Origin: Circinella minor
Taxonomy: Eukaryota; Mucoromycota; Mucoromycetes; Mucorales; Lichtheimiaceae
Assembly (NCBI GenBank): GCA_016758965.1
Contig: JAEPRB010000360.1
Coordinates: 1 to 30,985 of the forward strand
Direction of reading: 5' to 3'
Length of the DNA stretch: 30,985 nucleotides
Below the pieces are notes generated by a model. That model searched no databases. It saw only the letters and a list, made by a program, of their open reading frames with translations, and had not been told where the DNA came from. A program made the position numbers and the translations under genes. Within the stretch, counting starts at the first letter, position 1. Each line of letters starts with the position of its first letter. Shown here in pieces: positions 8,233 to 18,834 of the stretch.

Positions 8233-10034
8233 TTAAATTTTTAAATAATTTTTTTTTAAAAAAGGAAAAGCAGTCACCCGGGTATAAACCTGGACCTGCT
8301 TGCAAAGCATAAAGTGACTGGTGGCAAAAGAAGGACAACCACATGTCCAATTTTCCAATGATGGTAAGTATAATTGATCTGCATTAGGATTTTCTGCACG
8401 AGTCCCTCTGCTATTGGAGCCTGGATCACTACGACCAGTTTTGACATGCCACTCACGAACAAATTCCAATTCCCATTCTAGTTTTTCAGCGCGATTTACA
8501 ACTTTTAACATAAAGTTGTGATGCACTTTAACTAACTGCTTTTGAATGATGATCTACACAAGAAAGTCTAATCGTGGTCGATTGCTGTTAATTAAAAAAT
8601 CTCTTTTGAGGATTTTCCATTGTGACTCAATCATCATTGTTGTTTTGCCAATGGGAATGGGTACTCTGGTACTACAGGCCCATTTATTCCACCACGAATC
8701 GCGATACCATCTAGAATAAAGATACGCCCAAGCATCCTGAAGATCATGTTGTACACAAAAAGTATATATTTCTTCCGCACAGCGATTATGGATCTCAATA
8801 GAAGTAAAATATTCTATGATATATAAATTTAAATATATTTATTAAGTTTTTCAATCATTACTACAAGATCAAATATATTTTACTTGACGCTTGAAATGCT
8901 ATACGTACCTCCTTCAATTAGAATGTTACTATGCATATGGTAATGCTTTCGCATCATTACAACGATAGCCTCCCTATGTCCAGCATTTTCACATCTTCTT
9001 CCATTTCGATCTGCTGTTGGCTGAAATTGTCGACTGACGAATGGGAATCGATTTACAGCTTCATTAATGTTATATTGTGGATTAGATAGCTTGGGCTTTG
9101 CAAGCTGTAACTTAACAGTGCGTATTAGATGCCAAAGACATAGTCGCACAGCATTGTCGCCGAAAACTTGACTAATTGCATCGATTTGGCCTTCATCTTT
9201 GTCTGTGAACATGAATCTAGGGTTCAAACCTCGGCTACACAACCTAGTAAAAAATCCAGCAATTAATTGTGATCGTGTTGCTTCTTGTATTTCTTTGGCG
9301 GTAGGAGTGTAAGTAGTAGGTATGTTATCGATGTTGGGGGTAGGAGAGTTGCTGGTATTGATTGTAGTAGTATAATCAGTAGAAGCAATGGTATGATTCG
9401 TTGGATCAGATTGGTCATTAGAGTTAATGGGTTCATTGATTGGGTTCATTCTCAATAAGAAATATGCAATTGGGAACCCGATTCCATTGACTGACGCGAC
9501 AATACTAAAAAGCTCATGACCAGTACGATTGGTTTTGTAGGTACTATCTACATGGAACTCTCCAACTTCTGCCATTTCACATATTACTCTGAACAACGGC
9601 ATAGTGAAGCCCAAAGTAGAGTATTGTTGGCGGGTATGACCAAGTATCTGTTTTATTTATTTAACACTTAATAAACTAGTTTTCTATTTATCATACCATG
9701 TCTGTTTCGCCATAAACAGTCTTAAAACTTATATCCCATGGTACAATAGTATAAAGGTGACTTACTTTTTCAACACCACGAGCTGCTGCTCTATCTAAAT
9801 GCATTTCAGTAGAGGTGAACTGATTTCTGTGAAGTTTATATTGGCTTTCGAACGATTTATTCTACCAGTAGTAAACTTGGGCTTGTGTGAGTGTACCCAT
9901 TGTATTAGGATACACGGTCAAAATATCCAAATACAAGTCTTGGGCACTCATTGTAATGTATTTTTCACTAATATACGTAATTAGTTCACGATCAACGTTG
10001 TTGTTTGTCGCACTAGGAGCGGCACGATGGCCAG
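8233..10034 (-). pseudogene. MULE (Mutator-like) transposase, catalytic and C-terminal part
   Basis: The frame runs 10034-9697, 9647-8909 and 8813-8233 with two phase-correct GT-AG introns (9696-9648 and 8908-8814). The MULE core is clear: EFHVDSTYKTNRTGHELF carries the first Asp, FMFTDKDEGQIDAI the second, and VRLCLWHLIRTV the C-x2-H motif. A Thr/Asn-rich insertion lies between the first two. Near the C-terminus WTCGCPSFATSHFMLCKQV resembles a SWIM zinc finger (CxC...CxH) with Gln in place of the last His. In-frame TAG codons lie at 9864-9862 and 8556-8554. The upstream part continues past the chromovirus at 15355. Non-functional. Confidence 0.8.
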
Positions 10035-10341
10035 TGAGGTATACAATAGAATAATAATTTAATTTAATAATAAAACGTAAATAAAACGATGAGTCCTTTG
10101 AAACAGTGTTTATTCTTCCAAAAATAAGATGAAGATTATTATTCTATGTACTACTTGGTCTATTTATATGAATTGTTTATTATGATGAGTTATTTCTGGT
10201 ATGTCATCTGAAGAATGTATCTTAAAGAATTTTATCTTAAGGTATGATAACCTTGTTCTTAGAATGATCCTTTTCGGCTTTATCAGGGGTAGACCCCTAG
10301 AATCTCCAGTATTTTTACATTCTTAATTCTATGACACTACA
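10035..10341 (-). repeat. 3' LTR of the chromovirus
   Basis: In element orientation it begins TGTAGTGTCAT and ends ATACCTCA, the usual TG...CA. It matches 15048-15354 except at eight sites. Confidence 0.95.
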
Positions 10342-10353
10342 TTTGCCCCTTCC
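10342..10353 (-). other. Polypurine tract
   Basis: GGAAGGGGCAAA in element orientation directly abuts the 3' LTR, the position expected for plus-strand DNA priming. One C interrupts the purine run. Confidence 0.7.
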
Positions 10354-10396
10354 AGGCTTTTTAAAGCCGCAAGAAAAGTTTATTACTTTGATTCCA

Positions 10397-13300
10397 TCAT
10401 TTGCTTTGGAAGTTATATCTTCCTTTTCTTCGAGTGTTGTTTGTTTTATTCTCAGGAGTATTTTGTTTCTCTTTCTTTCTTTTATTTATATTTTGTGGCG
10501 TTGGTTTCCCCTTATTATCTCTTTTTCTTTTCTTCTGCGTCGATATATTATTATCAAGCAATATATTGTTTGTGTTCATCCCTCTTCTTTTCCAATATTT
10601 TGTAATAAAAGTAGGATCACCGAAATTCTCTGGTGGTTCCCATGTATTATCTTCTTCACCATAACCTGTCCATCGGACACAGTATAAAAAGTTATCATCA
10701 TGCTCTTTATGATCTACTATACTTTCTACATCGTATATTTCGTCCACTGGTACATCAGCAACTTTTCTAACAAATTTCATTTGTGATGGTGCGAAATTTC
10801 TTCCAGCTAATTTGCCTTCATAATCTTCTAATGAATATGATCCTCCTGCGGATTTACTTACAACTTTGTATGGACCTTTGTATGTGGGGTTCATTTTTCC
10901 CATTGGATCTGGTACTCTAACCATGACATAATCACCAGGCGTATACTCTACAGTTCTATGAGTTTTATTAAACTGTTCTTCTCTTTTCTTAGTAACAGTA
11001 TCTGTTCGTTCAACAATTGCAGGAAATACAACTTCTTTCATATAATCCATTCTCTTTTGCAATTCTTCTTCACTGACTGGTTCAACATCAGGATCTTCTC
11101 TGTAATCCTTAAAGTCAATCAATTTACGTGCGAACATTAATGTAAACGGTGGTGTGTTATGTCTAGTAGAAACATTGGCATTAATTGCCAGTTGTACGGC
11201 AGGTACATATGTGTCCCAGTCTAAGGTAGCACCTTTAATCATTTTCTTTATAGTAATAGTTGCTTTATGTACCCATTTTTCTGCGGTACCATTGGCAGCC
11301 GGAAAATATGGCGTAACTAACCTATGTTCAAAACCAGAGTGTCTTGCAAATCTTTTCATAAGATCATTTACAAACTCTGTGCCATTATCTGATTGAATTC
11401 TTTTAGGCAGACCAAAATCACAAAAGATTTGTATCAAAGTTCTAACAATGGTTTCTGCTTTATTATCTGGTAATGGTCTGAGTATACAAAAGCGTGTACA
11501 TATATCTACCATAACTAATAGATATTTATTTCCATTTCTTGATTTATCATAAGTTGCCAAATCTAAACTCCAATGTTCTTCAGGAAAGTTTGCTTTTATA
11601 CTTTTTAACGGATGGTATCCTTTCTTTGCGATATTAAATTTTTGACACTCTTTGCATGACATTACTAAGTCTACAGCTTCTTGCTTCATGTTTGGCCAAT
11701 ACAGCCCATTACTATATAAGGCTTGTACAATTGCATTGGCACCGAAATGTCCGAATAAATGCGCTTTCTCTAATAATTCTTTTCTTTCTTCTTCTTCTGG
11801 TGGCGCTAGACTATTTTCTTCTATTGATGCAGCTCTATTGTATTCTTCTGTTTTATTCTTTTGTATAGCATCACTTCCCCTCAAAGAATTTTCGATAGCA
11901 TGGAAAATTCTGGATAAACTATCGGGTAATCCGTTTTGTAAACCAGGGATGTGTATAACATCAAAGTCATAATCAAATAAGGTATAGTACCAATTGATGA
12001 GCATTGAGTTGAGTTGTTTTTGTCTGTGTAAATATATAAGTGCTTTGTGGTCTGTGTATAAGGTAAATGGATTTCCTCATAGATATTGATGAAACTTTTT
12101 TAGGGCAAAGACAACAGCAAGTAATTCTTTCTTTGTAATCATATAATTTCTCTCTGATTTGGTTAAGGCTCTAGCCATGAAAGAAATATAATGCTTTTTG
12201 TTATTATACTTTTGATATAAAACAGCAGATATGCCTACGTTGGATGCATCTGTTGCAACATAGAATCTTTTTGACATATCAGGAAAGCTTAAAATTGGTG
12301 CATTAAGCAAAGCATGTTTTAATTTTCGGAATGCCTCTTCTTCTTTCTAACCCCATTGACTAACGACATCTTTAGAATAACGTAAATCATCTAAGGGCTT
12401 GGTAATATCACTCATGTGAGGTATGAACTGACGGAAGTATCCAAAAAATCCTAACAGTGACATGACTTCGGAGGAAGATTTTGGTATTGGCCAACTATCT
12501 ACGTTGGTAAGCTTTCTGCAGTTAGGAGCATAACCTTTTTCATTTATCTGGTGTCCAAGCACATATACACTTTTTTGCATAAATACACATTTCTCTTCAT
12601 GTAAAATTAAATTTGCTTCAGTCAGGCGATCTATCACTATACTGACATGTTGAGCGTGTTCTTCTAACGCTTTGGATGCTATAATAATGTCATCAACAAA
12701 AGTGTGACAATAATCTAAGTCTCGAAATAATTTATCCATAACTCGTTGGAATTTTGAGGAAATAGGTTTTAATCCAAATGGACAATCTTGAAACATATAG
12801 CGAGTACCGGTCTTTGGACTCGTGAACGCAAGTTTATGTTGATTGCTTTTCTTTACTGGAAATCTGTTGAATGCACTGGCTAAATCTAGAGTTGTATAAA
12901 CCCGTGCATCTGTGAGCGAGTCAAATATTTTTGACAAAAGTGGAATTTCGTACATGTCACTCTTTAAATATTGGTTGAGTAGCCTAACATCAAGACAGGT
13001 ACGTATCTTTTGGTTCTTTTTCATAGTAGTTGTTAGCGGAAAGTTCCAGCGATTGTCTTCATCAGCGGGAATCTCTATAATTGTTCCATTATCAATCCAT
13101 TTCTTTATTTCGTCTTCTACTGCATCTTGTGCTTTATATGGAATTTTATATTGTCGACGATGACAAACTACATCGGTTGGTGTTGGTAATGAAATAACAG
13201 CTTCTGGTAAAGGGCAAAAAGAAGTTTTATCTATTGCGCGATTTTTTTCTAAACCGGTGTGAATATATGCCTTAAATGTGACTTGTTCAAATTCAGTACC

Positions 13301-13843
13301 AGCTGGAGCATTATTAGGAATTAATGCGTCATCTATTTCTTTTTCTTGGCTTTTTTCTTTTTCTTCTAAATCTTTCCAAGTTGAAGCTAAACCAGTATAA
13401 CCGATTCCAAAACTATTAAACAAGTTCTTTCCAATACTCATTAGATGACTTCTTGTAATGTTCATAACTTCAAATGAATGTTTAACACAATGACCATTAT
13501 GCCATACTTCTAATGGTTCTGTAATACCAATTCGTTCACTCTTTTTATCAGAACTAGCTAAACAAATATAACCATGGACAGGTAACACTTTAATATTTTC
13601 TTTATTACAAAAATTTCTATCTATGGCTGAAAACGTTGCTCCTCCATCTAACAAAGAAAACACACGTCGTTTCTCTACAGTTATAGGTATAAGTGTTTCG
13701 TCCTCTTGGTTAATATCTGTTTTCTTTTTATTCTCTGTTTTCTCTTTTATATTTTTTCTTTGCTCTTTATTTGTCAACTTACAAGGAAGACCATCATCAG
13801 TTGTGTTGTCAACTTCTTGTTGAACATGAGCCGCTCGACTCGT
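10397..13843 (-). pseudogene. pol: Pol polyprotein (PR-RT-RH-IN-chromodomain), two stops
   Basis: The frame is open from 13843 to 10397 apart from TAG at 12349-12347 (between RT and RNase H) and TGA at 12079-12077 (within RNase H). Domains in order: an aspartic protease with LLDGGATFSAID (Gly replaces the usual Ser/Thr in D-S/T-G); reverse transcriptase with PFGLKP and FVDDII (about 12690); RNase H with VATDAS and YTDHKAL; integrase with an HHCC finger ending CKECQKF and DDE-core blocks LDLATYDK, IQSDNGTEF and NGTAEKWVH; and a C-terminal chromodomain (YDVESIVDH, CVRWTGYGEEDNTWEP) at about 10610-10740. Domain order and chromodomain define a chromovirus. The pol frame is -1 to gag with a 70-nt overlap. 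No standard slippery heptamer was recognised and no ATG opens the frame at the overlap. Confidence 0.9.
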
Positions 13844-15009
13844 TCAAATGCCGCTTCTTGCAGCCGGTGTTGCCACCGAAAACCTTTAGCCTTTCTGTAG
13901 GCTTCACAAGTGTGACCTGGCTTTCTCTCCTGGTGACAGTATATACAGGTATTTGGATCATACCTTGGTTGACGTGGACGTTGGTTGGCTGGATTATGTC
14001 TTGATAAAGAGGTGCTACCATGCACTGACAAACGTGGTCTTCTATTTGGGTGGGTGGTGATGGCGTCATCCTCTCTTGACCTCTTATCATTCTCTGTCGA
14101 ATCCAGTTGTAAACCCGCAACATAATTCACCATATCGTTCATCGATTGCTTCAATATGTCAGAACTGAACTTTGTCGCCACCAAGTCATATACATCATTC
14201 TTTTTTTCTAATGATGACAACAGAGCCATGATCATTACCTCTAGGTATTTGTCGAGCCCGGATTCGATGCACCGTTGGTGAAACTTTCGTGCATATGTTT
14301 TAACTTTCTCTCCATGACGTTGGCGCATATGCAACGCCGATTCCATACTCTTCAATCTTTGTTCTGGCTTATCAAACTGTTCCACAATCTTGACACGAAT
14401 TTCGTCCCACGTACTGCCTGGAAACTCTTGCAACACAGCATCAAGCCAAATATTCTGCGCATCATTAAAACTCTTTCGGAGCAAACGGGACCAATTGTCT
14501 TGAACTTTTAGGTTTGCAGCGCGGATTTCCTTCTCAAAGGCACGTAAAAACATTTCTGTTGACAAATGGACGATTTTTCCAGGATGCCATTTATCCGATC
14601 CCACGATTTGCAGCACTGGCAGGTCTTTAGGTATGTAGTGACTTTCTGATTGATTGTCTATCTCTTGTTTTGTCATAAACTCCTGTTTTGAGGGAGATCG
14701 TTGCCAGCATATGTCACGATATTTGTTTGCATTGGCTTGTGCTGACATTAACAAATCTAATAGTTTACTTTGTTCTTCAAGGGTCTCTTGATTTTCTATA
14801 GCCTCTTGATACTTGATATCGGCCTCTTTAACTTGTTGTTTGAGGTGGAGGTAGGTCTTCAATGAGGTTTGGTGCTCTTGATTAGCATCTTGTTCTGTAA
14901 TTGACAAACGACCCATTTCCATATTTACATCACCTTCACCATTGACTCGACGGTTTTCTTGGACAGGGGTGTTGTTGGTGGTGTTATCTTGAATGTTGGA
15001 TGAGGACAT
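13774..15009 (-). CDS. gag: Gag structural protein of the chromovirus
   Basis: An intact 411-residue frame starts with the ATG at 15009, 38 nt inside the 5' LTR. The N-terminal third is a glutamine/glutamate-rich coiled coil. The middle (HLSTEMFLRAFEKEIRAANL through MRQRHGEKVKTYARKFHQRC) looks like the retrotransposon Gag capsid domain. Near residues 355-368 there is a Cys/His knuckle, CIYCHQERKPGHTC, with spacing C-x2-C-x7-H-x-C rather than the usual C-x2-C-x4-H-x4-C. It ends TGA at 13776-13774, overlapping pol in the -1 frame. It would package the element RNA in cytoplasmic particles. Unlike pol it has no internal stop. Confidence 0.88.
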   Translation of the reverse strand: MSSSNIQDNTTNNTPVQENRRVNGEGDVNMEMGRLSITEQDANQEHQTSLKTYLHLKQQVKEADIKYQEAIENQETLEEQSKLLDLLMSAQANANKYRDICWQRSPSKQEFMTKQEIDNQSESHYIPKDLPVLQIVGSDKWHPGKIVHLSTEMFLRAFEKEIRAANLKVQDNWSRLLRKSFNDAQNIWLDAVLQEFPGSTWDEIRVKIVEQFDKPEQRLKSMESALHMRQRHGEKVKTYARKFHQRCIESGLDKYLEVMIMALLSSLEKKNDVYDLVATKFSSDILKQSMNDMVNYVAGLQLDSTENDKRSREDDAITTHPNRRPRLSVHGSTSLSRHNPANQRPRQPRYDPNTCIYCHQERKPGHTCEAYRKAKGFRWQHRLQEAAFERVERLMFNKKLTTQLMMVFLVS

Positions 15010-15047
15010 GTTTAAAGTAATTGGTAAGTGAATTCAAAGGAAAAAAA

Positions 15048-15354
15048 TGAGGTATACGATAGAATAATAATTTAATTCAATAATAAAACGTAAATAAAAC
15101 GATGAGTCCTTTGAAACAATGTTTATTCTTCCAAAAATAAGATAAAGATTATTATTCTATGTACTACTTGGTCTATTTATATGAATTGTTTATTATGATG
15201 AGTTATTTCTGGTATGTCATCTGAAGAATGTATCTTAAAGAATTTTATCTTAAGGTATGATAACCTTATTCTTAGAATGATCCTTTTCGGCTTTATCAGG
15301 GGTAGACCCCTAGAATCTCCGGTATTTTTACATTCTTAATTCCATGACACTACC
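15048..15354 (-). repeat. 5' LTR of the chromovirus
   Basis: Pairs with 10035-10341. Its outermost base is changed (GGTAGTG instead of TGTAGTG). The region just inside it, read from the LTR outward (TTTTTTTCCTTTGAATTCAC), has no TGG-type tRNA primer site, so the priming mode is unclear. Confidence 0.93.
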
Positions 15355-15949
15355 GCCAGTAGAATGCTTAATAGTGATACGAACATAGCTATTAGGTCTA
15401 TCAATTATCCCATTGATGTAACCATTATAGCTAAATGTTTCCATCCGTGTATGTATCCTTCTACGGCGATTATCTGGAACTTGTCGTTGACTTTCCGAGG
15501 ATTGAGAACAGCAACAAATAAATGTACTGCCAAACTTTAAGTGAGTAGCAGCCATGAAATAATGATAATAATGATATCCATCGCGTGCTTCAATGTTGGT
15601 ACAGATATGCGTAACTGAATGCTGATCATCCATGTCCAACATTTCTTGATCGAGGCGAATGTATGCAGTAATCGAGTAGTCAATTGATGCATCATCTCAG
15701 TTTGTTTCGGTAATTTCGTCATCATCATAACGAGAAGGAATCATCTCTAATGCTTCTTCTAATGTAACGAGTAAATCGTCAGCGATTGGTTTACCAACAT
15801 CGCTTCTATGATTTCGGCACGTTTTATAAGTTTTGTATTATCTCTGTCTACCTGCAAATAACTCAGTAGGTTTAAAACAATGACAGCCAGTGCAGTAAGT
15901 GGTGGCTGGGGTGATGTTGGTAGCAGTATTGTTATCTATTTCGATATTT
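15355..15949 (-). pseudogene. MULE transposase, N-terminal part
   Basis: The frame reads from about 15949 down to 15355 and joins exactly to 10034 when the chromovirus is removed. It contains a Cys cluster (YCTGCHCFKPTEL, then YKTYKTCRNHR) that may be an N-terminal zinc-binding domain. After it come an acidic helical stretch (ADDLLVTLEEALEMIPSRYD) and a basic segment (PDNRRRRIHTRM). In-frame stops are TAA 15840-15838 and TGA 15699-15697, where Gln and Trp would fit. No start codon is identified. The frame runs into the Harbinger target site at 15950 and may continue beyond 18834, so the insertion hit the 5' coding or leader region. Confidence 0.65.
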
Positions 15950-15952
15950 TTA

Positions 15953-15978
15953 GACCATCTGCAGCGGTGGTTGTTACA
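15953..15978 (+). repeat. Left TIR of Harbinger 1
   Basis: Perfect inverted copy of 18806-18831, starting GACCATCTGCAGCGG directly after TTA. Confidence 0.95.
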
Positions 15979-16248
15979 GTCATTGTGATGTTAAATTTAA
16001 CAACTTGTTTAACACTCAGCTCCTGCAGCGGTAGTTGTTACGATGTTGTTAATCATAACACTTTCTAATTTTTTTTAATAAAGATTGTGAAGTGTCACAA
16101 CTGCTTAACTTCAAAAAAAAAATTTGTTTGTAAAATTTTTCTTCCACTTTCTTCAATTTTATTTGTATTTTATATTTTTAAAATAAGCAACGCCACTACT
16201 ACTACCCCTACTACTACTAATATCAATACTCGACCCGCAACTCCTGCC

Positions 16249-17166
16249 ATGGACAATGGACGCAAGAAAAAAGGTCCTGATTTTAGTAAAGTCGAAGACA
16301 TTGCTTTGGTAAAGGCGTACCTGGGTGTTACAACCAACCCAACAATAGGCACCAGCTTAACTGAAGAAGGCTTATGGTCTTCCGTTCTGGAAGGATTTGT
16401 CAAGAATTGTGACAACCTATTTAATCGTGATCCCTCGTCATTGAAATCATGATTCACTTCCATCTCGGCAAAATGCCAATTTTTCTCGGCCAGTTACGCA
16501 AAAGTGTATGCGGCCAGAAAAAGTAGCGAGAACGAAGACGATTGGGTAAGTCAATTTTTCATACTTTATATCTAAACCTAAAGACAAGTTAAATTAATAA
16601 AACAGTAACTAATAATGAAGTAATAGTATGAGCAAGCCTGTGCTAGGTATGTTGACTTTCGCCCTGCCAATAGTGGCAAGGCGTTTGGATTGAAACATGC
16701 ATGGGATCTACTTTAGGTAGAAGAGAAGTGGAAACCCCAGTTCCCCAAGGAGAACAATGAAGTGAAAGTGGTAGAGGAAAGCCAACCAAGACCCATTGGC
16801 AAACATCAAGCCAAGGCCGCCAAGGCCACCAAAAGAAAGCGTCCTTTAGAAGATGAGGATTTTACGAATAAGCAGTTGCTGGAAATGATGCGCATCCAAC
16901 TAGAAGTCGACCGCGAGCGCATTGCAACATCAAAAGCGCACGCATATCATGAAAAAGTAATGATGACACATGATATCATGAGCGTTGATCCAGCGACTCT
17001 TCCTACTTATCGTAGATACTATTACAAGAGGATGCAAAAGAAGATCGTGGAAGAAATGAAGAAGGAGGAAGAAGAGGAGAAAGAAAAACAAAAATCAATC
17101 GGAAAAGTAGTAGAAGATATAGAAGTAGAAGTAGAAGAAGGGGGGAATGATAGTGAGCATGAATAA
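16249..17166 (+). pseudogene. Harbinger 1 Myb/trihelix-like DNA-binding protein
   Basis: Two exons, 16249-16545 and 16627-17166, are joined by a GT-AG intron in phase and give 278 residues. The N-terminal domain (PDFSKVEDIALVKAYLGV, GLWSSVLEGF, then SISAKCQFFSASYAKVYAAR in the restored frame) resembles the trihelix/Myb-SANT domain of Harbinger accessory proteins. Those proteins bind the element ends and carry the transposase into the nucleus. The C-terminal half is a long charged coiled coil ending in a Glu-rich tail. In-frame stops are TGA 16450-16452 and TAG 16714-16716. A Thr-rich open stretch precedes the chosen ATG, so translation might begin earlier. Its stop lies 58 nt from the transposase stop on the other strand. 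Confidence 0.75.
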
Positions 17167-17224
17167 TAAATTTTTTTCTGTTATTAATGTTAAACATAGG
17201 TAATTATCTTTAGCAAGGAAGCGT

Positions 17225-18639
17225 TTATTCATTTCCATGGCGTTGCCAAATATGTTCCACTAAATCATCCAACAGTCTTGTGTGGACATTCTTGTCATGG
17301 ACAGCCCTTTGACGTTGCCGACGCACAAGTTCTTCTGGCTGCCCACCATGCTGGATTGAGGGTACAACATTGAAGGAACAATGCTCGTAATCCAACTCAA
17401 ACTGTACACTGTAGTTATCACGTTCATCCTCAACAATCATGTTATGCATTATAATACATGCCTTGATAATGTTTGTGAGGTGTGATACATGCTACGAACG
17501 TCCAGGCTCCCGGACGATAGCAAAACGCTGCTGTAAGACACCAAAACAACGTTCGATGTCTTTGCGCACAGACTCTTGCCTTTTAGCAAACAACTATATT
17601 AATAAAGCAGTGAGTTTCATTTGGTAGGATAGATGTAATATAAAAATGATTTTCAATAAAATGATCCATAATTAAATGATCTACAATCAAAAAATTATAC
17701 CTTATGTTTGTTACCGATTAGGTGCCTGATTGTCTTGACCAGAGTTGCCCAAGTTGGGTAAATCCCATTTGCCAAGTAGTACCCTTTGTCATACTGATTG
17801 TTGTTGACAGTAAAACTAACAGCAGGAGAATGACTATTGATGACGCTGTCAAACAATGGAGACTTGTGTAAGACATTGAGGTCATTACAAGAGCCAGGAA
17901 CACTGAAGAATGAATGCCATATCCACATGTCATGGGAGGCGACAGCTTCGAGAATGACTGTAGGTGCACCTTCTTTACCAGAAGTGTACATCCCAGCCCA
18001 ACCAGTAGGACAGTTTTTCCACTGCCAATGCATACAGTCAAGCGAACCTAGCATACCGGGAAACCCACGAGCATCTCCAAGAGCCAGCAAACGTTTGAGG
18101 TCTTCCTCGTTTGGTTCACATAGGTATTCCTCCCCAAAGCATTCAATAATGCTTTGGCAGAAATTGACCAAGCATTCTCTCGAGGTAGAATCCGCCATCT
18201 TGAGATACTTATCAACAGCATCGGCGGATCCACCATACGCCAACATATGCATGGCAGCGGTTCCATTGATAAATGAATGAAATCTGGTTTTACTAGCAGC
18301 ATCCTTCTTTTGTTGGAAGTAGGTATACTTCGCCTCAAGTTCTTTCATGATACGCACAAAAAGTTCACGTTGCATACAAAATTGACGGCAAAAATACGTC
18401 GCGTCATATCTTGGAACTTGCGAAAAATAGTCTTGCATAACTATCATTTGAAACATGGCGCAATCGCGATTGAGAATCTTTCGTTTTGGTTTCTCGTGTG
18501 CAGAAACAGCAGCAACTCTTCTTTCCCGGTTTCGTTCAAGTATACGAGAAATCCTTTGTCGTAAGCGAAGGTTATTTTGCTCTAATTCTTCATCGAGTCT
18601 AACTCTTCTTCTATGTTTTTGAAGCAATGTAACATTCAT
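17225..18639 (-). pseudogene. Harbinger 1 DDE transposase
   Basis: Two exons, 18639-17701 and 17593-17225, join in frame across a GT-AG intron to give 435 residues. The catalytic triad is visible: D201 in LGSLDCMHWQWKNCP, D253 in PGSCNDLNVL, and E327 in AKRQESVRKDIERCFG. The basic N-terminus (RRRVRLDEE, RILERNRERR) may bind DNA. The motif KACIIMHNMIVEDER near the end is typical of plant and fungal PIF/Harbinger enzymes. One nonsense codon, TAG 17494-17492, lies between the third catalytic residue and that motif, where Trp is usual. The enzyme would cut and paste the element at TTA sites with its Myb-like partner. Confidence 0.88.
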
Positions 18640-18805
18640 TTTAGTCGATTGGAGATTTTAAATGAAAAAAAAAATAACTGTTTTATTTTTCTGGTAGGAA
18701 ATTTTAACTGTAACAACTAGTGTCACAACTTCTGCTGCACAATATGGTCAATTTAGATTGTTAGGTGTTGTTATGCAGACTATTAATTGGGGTAACTTAA
18801 CAATT

Positions 18806-18831
18806 TGTAACAACCACCGCTGCAGATGGTC
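18806..18831 (-). repeat. Right TIR of Harbinger 1
   Basis: Perfect inverted copy of 15953-15978, followed by the TTA duplication. Confidence 0.95.
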
Positions 18832-18834
18832 TTA

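Larger units (their letters stand above)
10035..15354 (-). mobile_element. Ty3/gypsy chromovirus, full length
   Basis: Two 307-bp LTRs (10035-10341 and 15048-15354) flank gag and pol on the minus strand. The 5-bp duplication GCCAG sits at 10030-10034 and 15355-15359. Removing the element restores an uninterrupted MULE frame (IKHSTG|HRAAPSATNN), which confirms both edges. A polypurine tract lies next to the 3' LTR. No TGG-type primer-binding site is seen beside the 5' LTR. The LTRs differ at eight positions (about 2.6%), so the insertion is not recent. Pol has two stops, so this copy is not autonomous. Confidence 0.95.
15953..18831. mobile_element. PIF/Harbinger element 1, complete
   Basis: Perfect 26-bp terminal inverted repeats begin GACCATCTGCAGCGGTGG (15953-15978 and 18806-18831). 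They are flanked by the TTA duplication typical of the superfamily (15950-15952 and 18832-18834). A near-copy of the repeat core (CTGCAGCGGTAGTTGTTAC, 16023-16041) lies just inside the left end and a weaker one inside the right end. Two convergent genes, a Myb-like protein and a DDE transposase, fill the 2,879 bp. Both carry nonsense codons. Confidence 0.95.

Noticed and set aside
10331..11396. Several plus-strand frames opposite pol
   Set aside because: Antisense shadows of integrase and chromodomain sequence; hydrophobic low-complexity products with no start context.
13809..14123. 104-codon minus-strand frame overlapping the end of gag
   Set aside because: It is a shadow frame inside gag. 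Gag in its own frame has capsid-like and Cys/His motifs, and pol uses the remaining frame.
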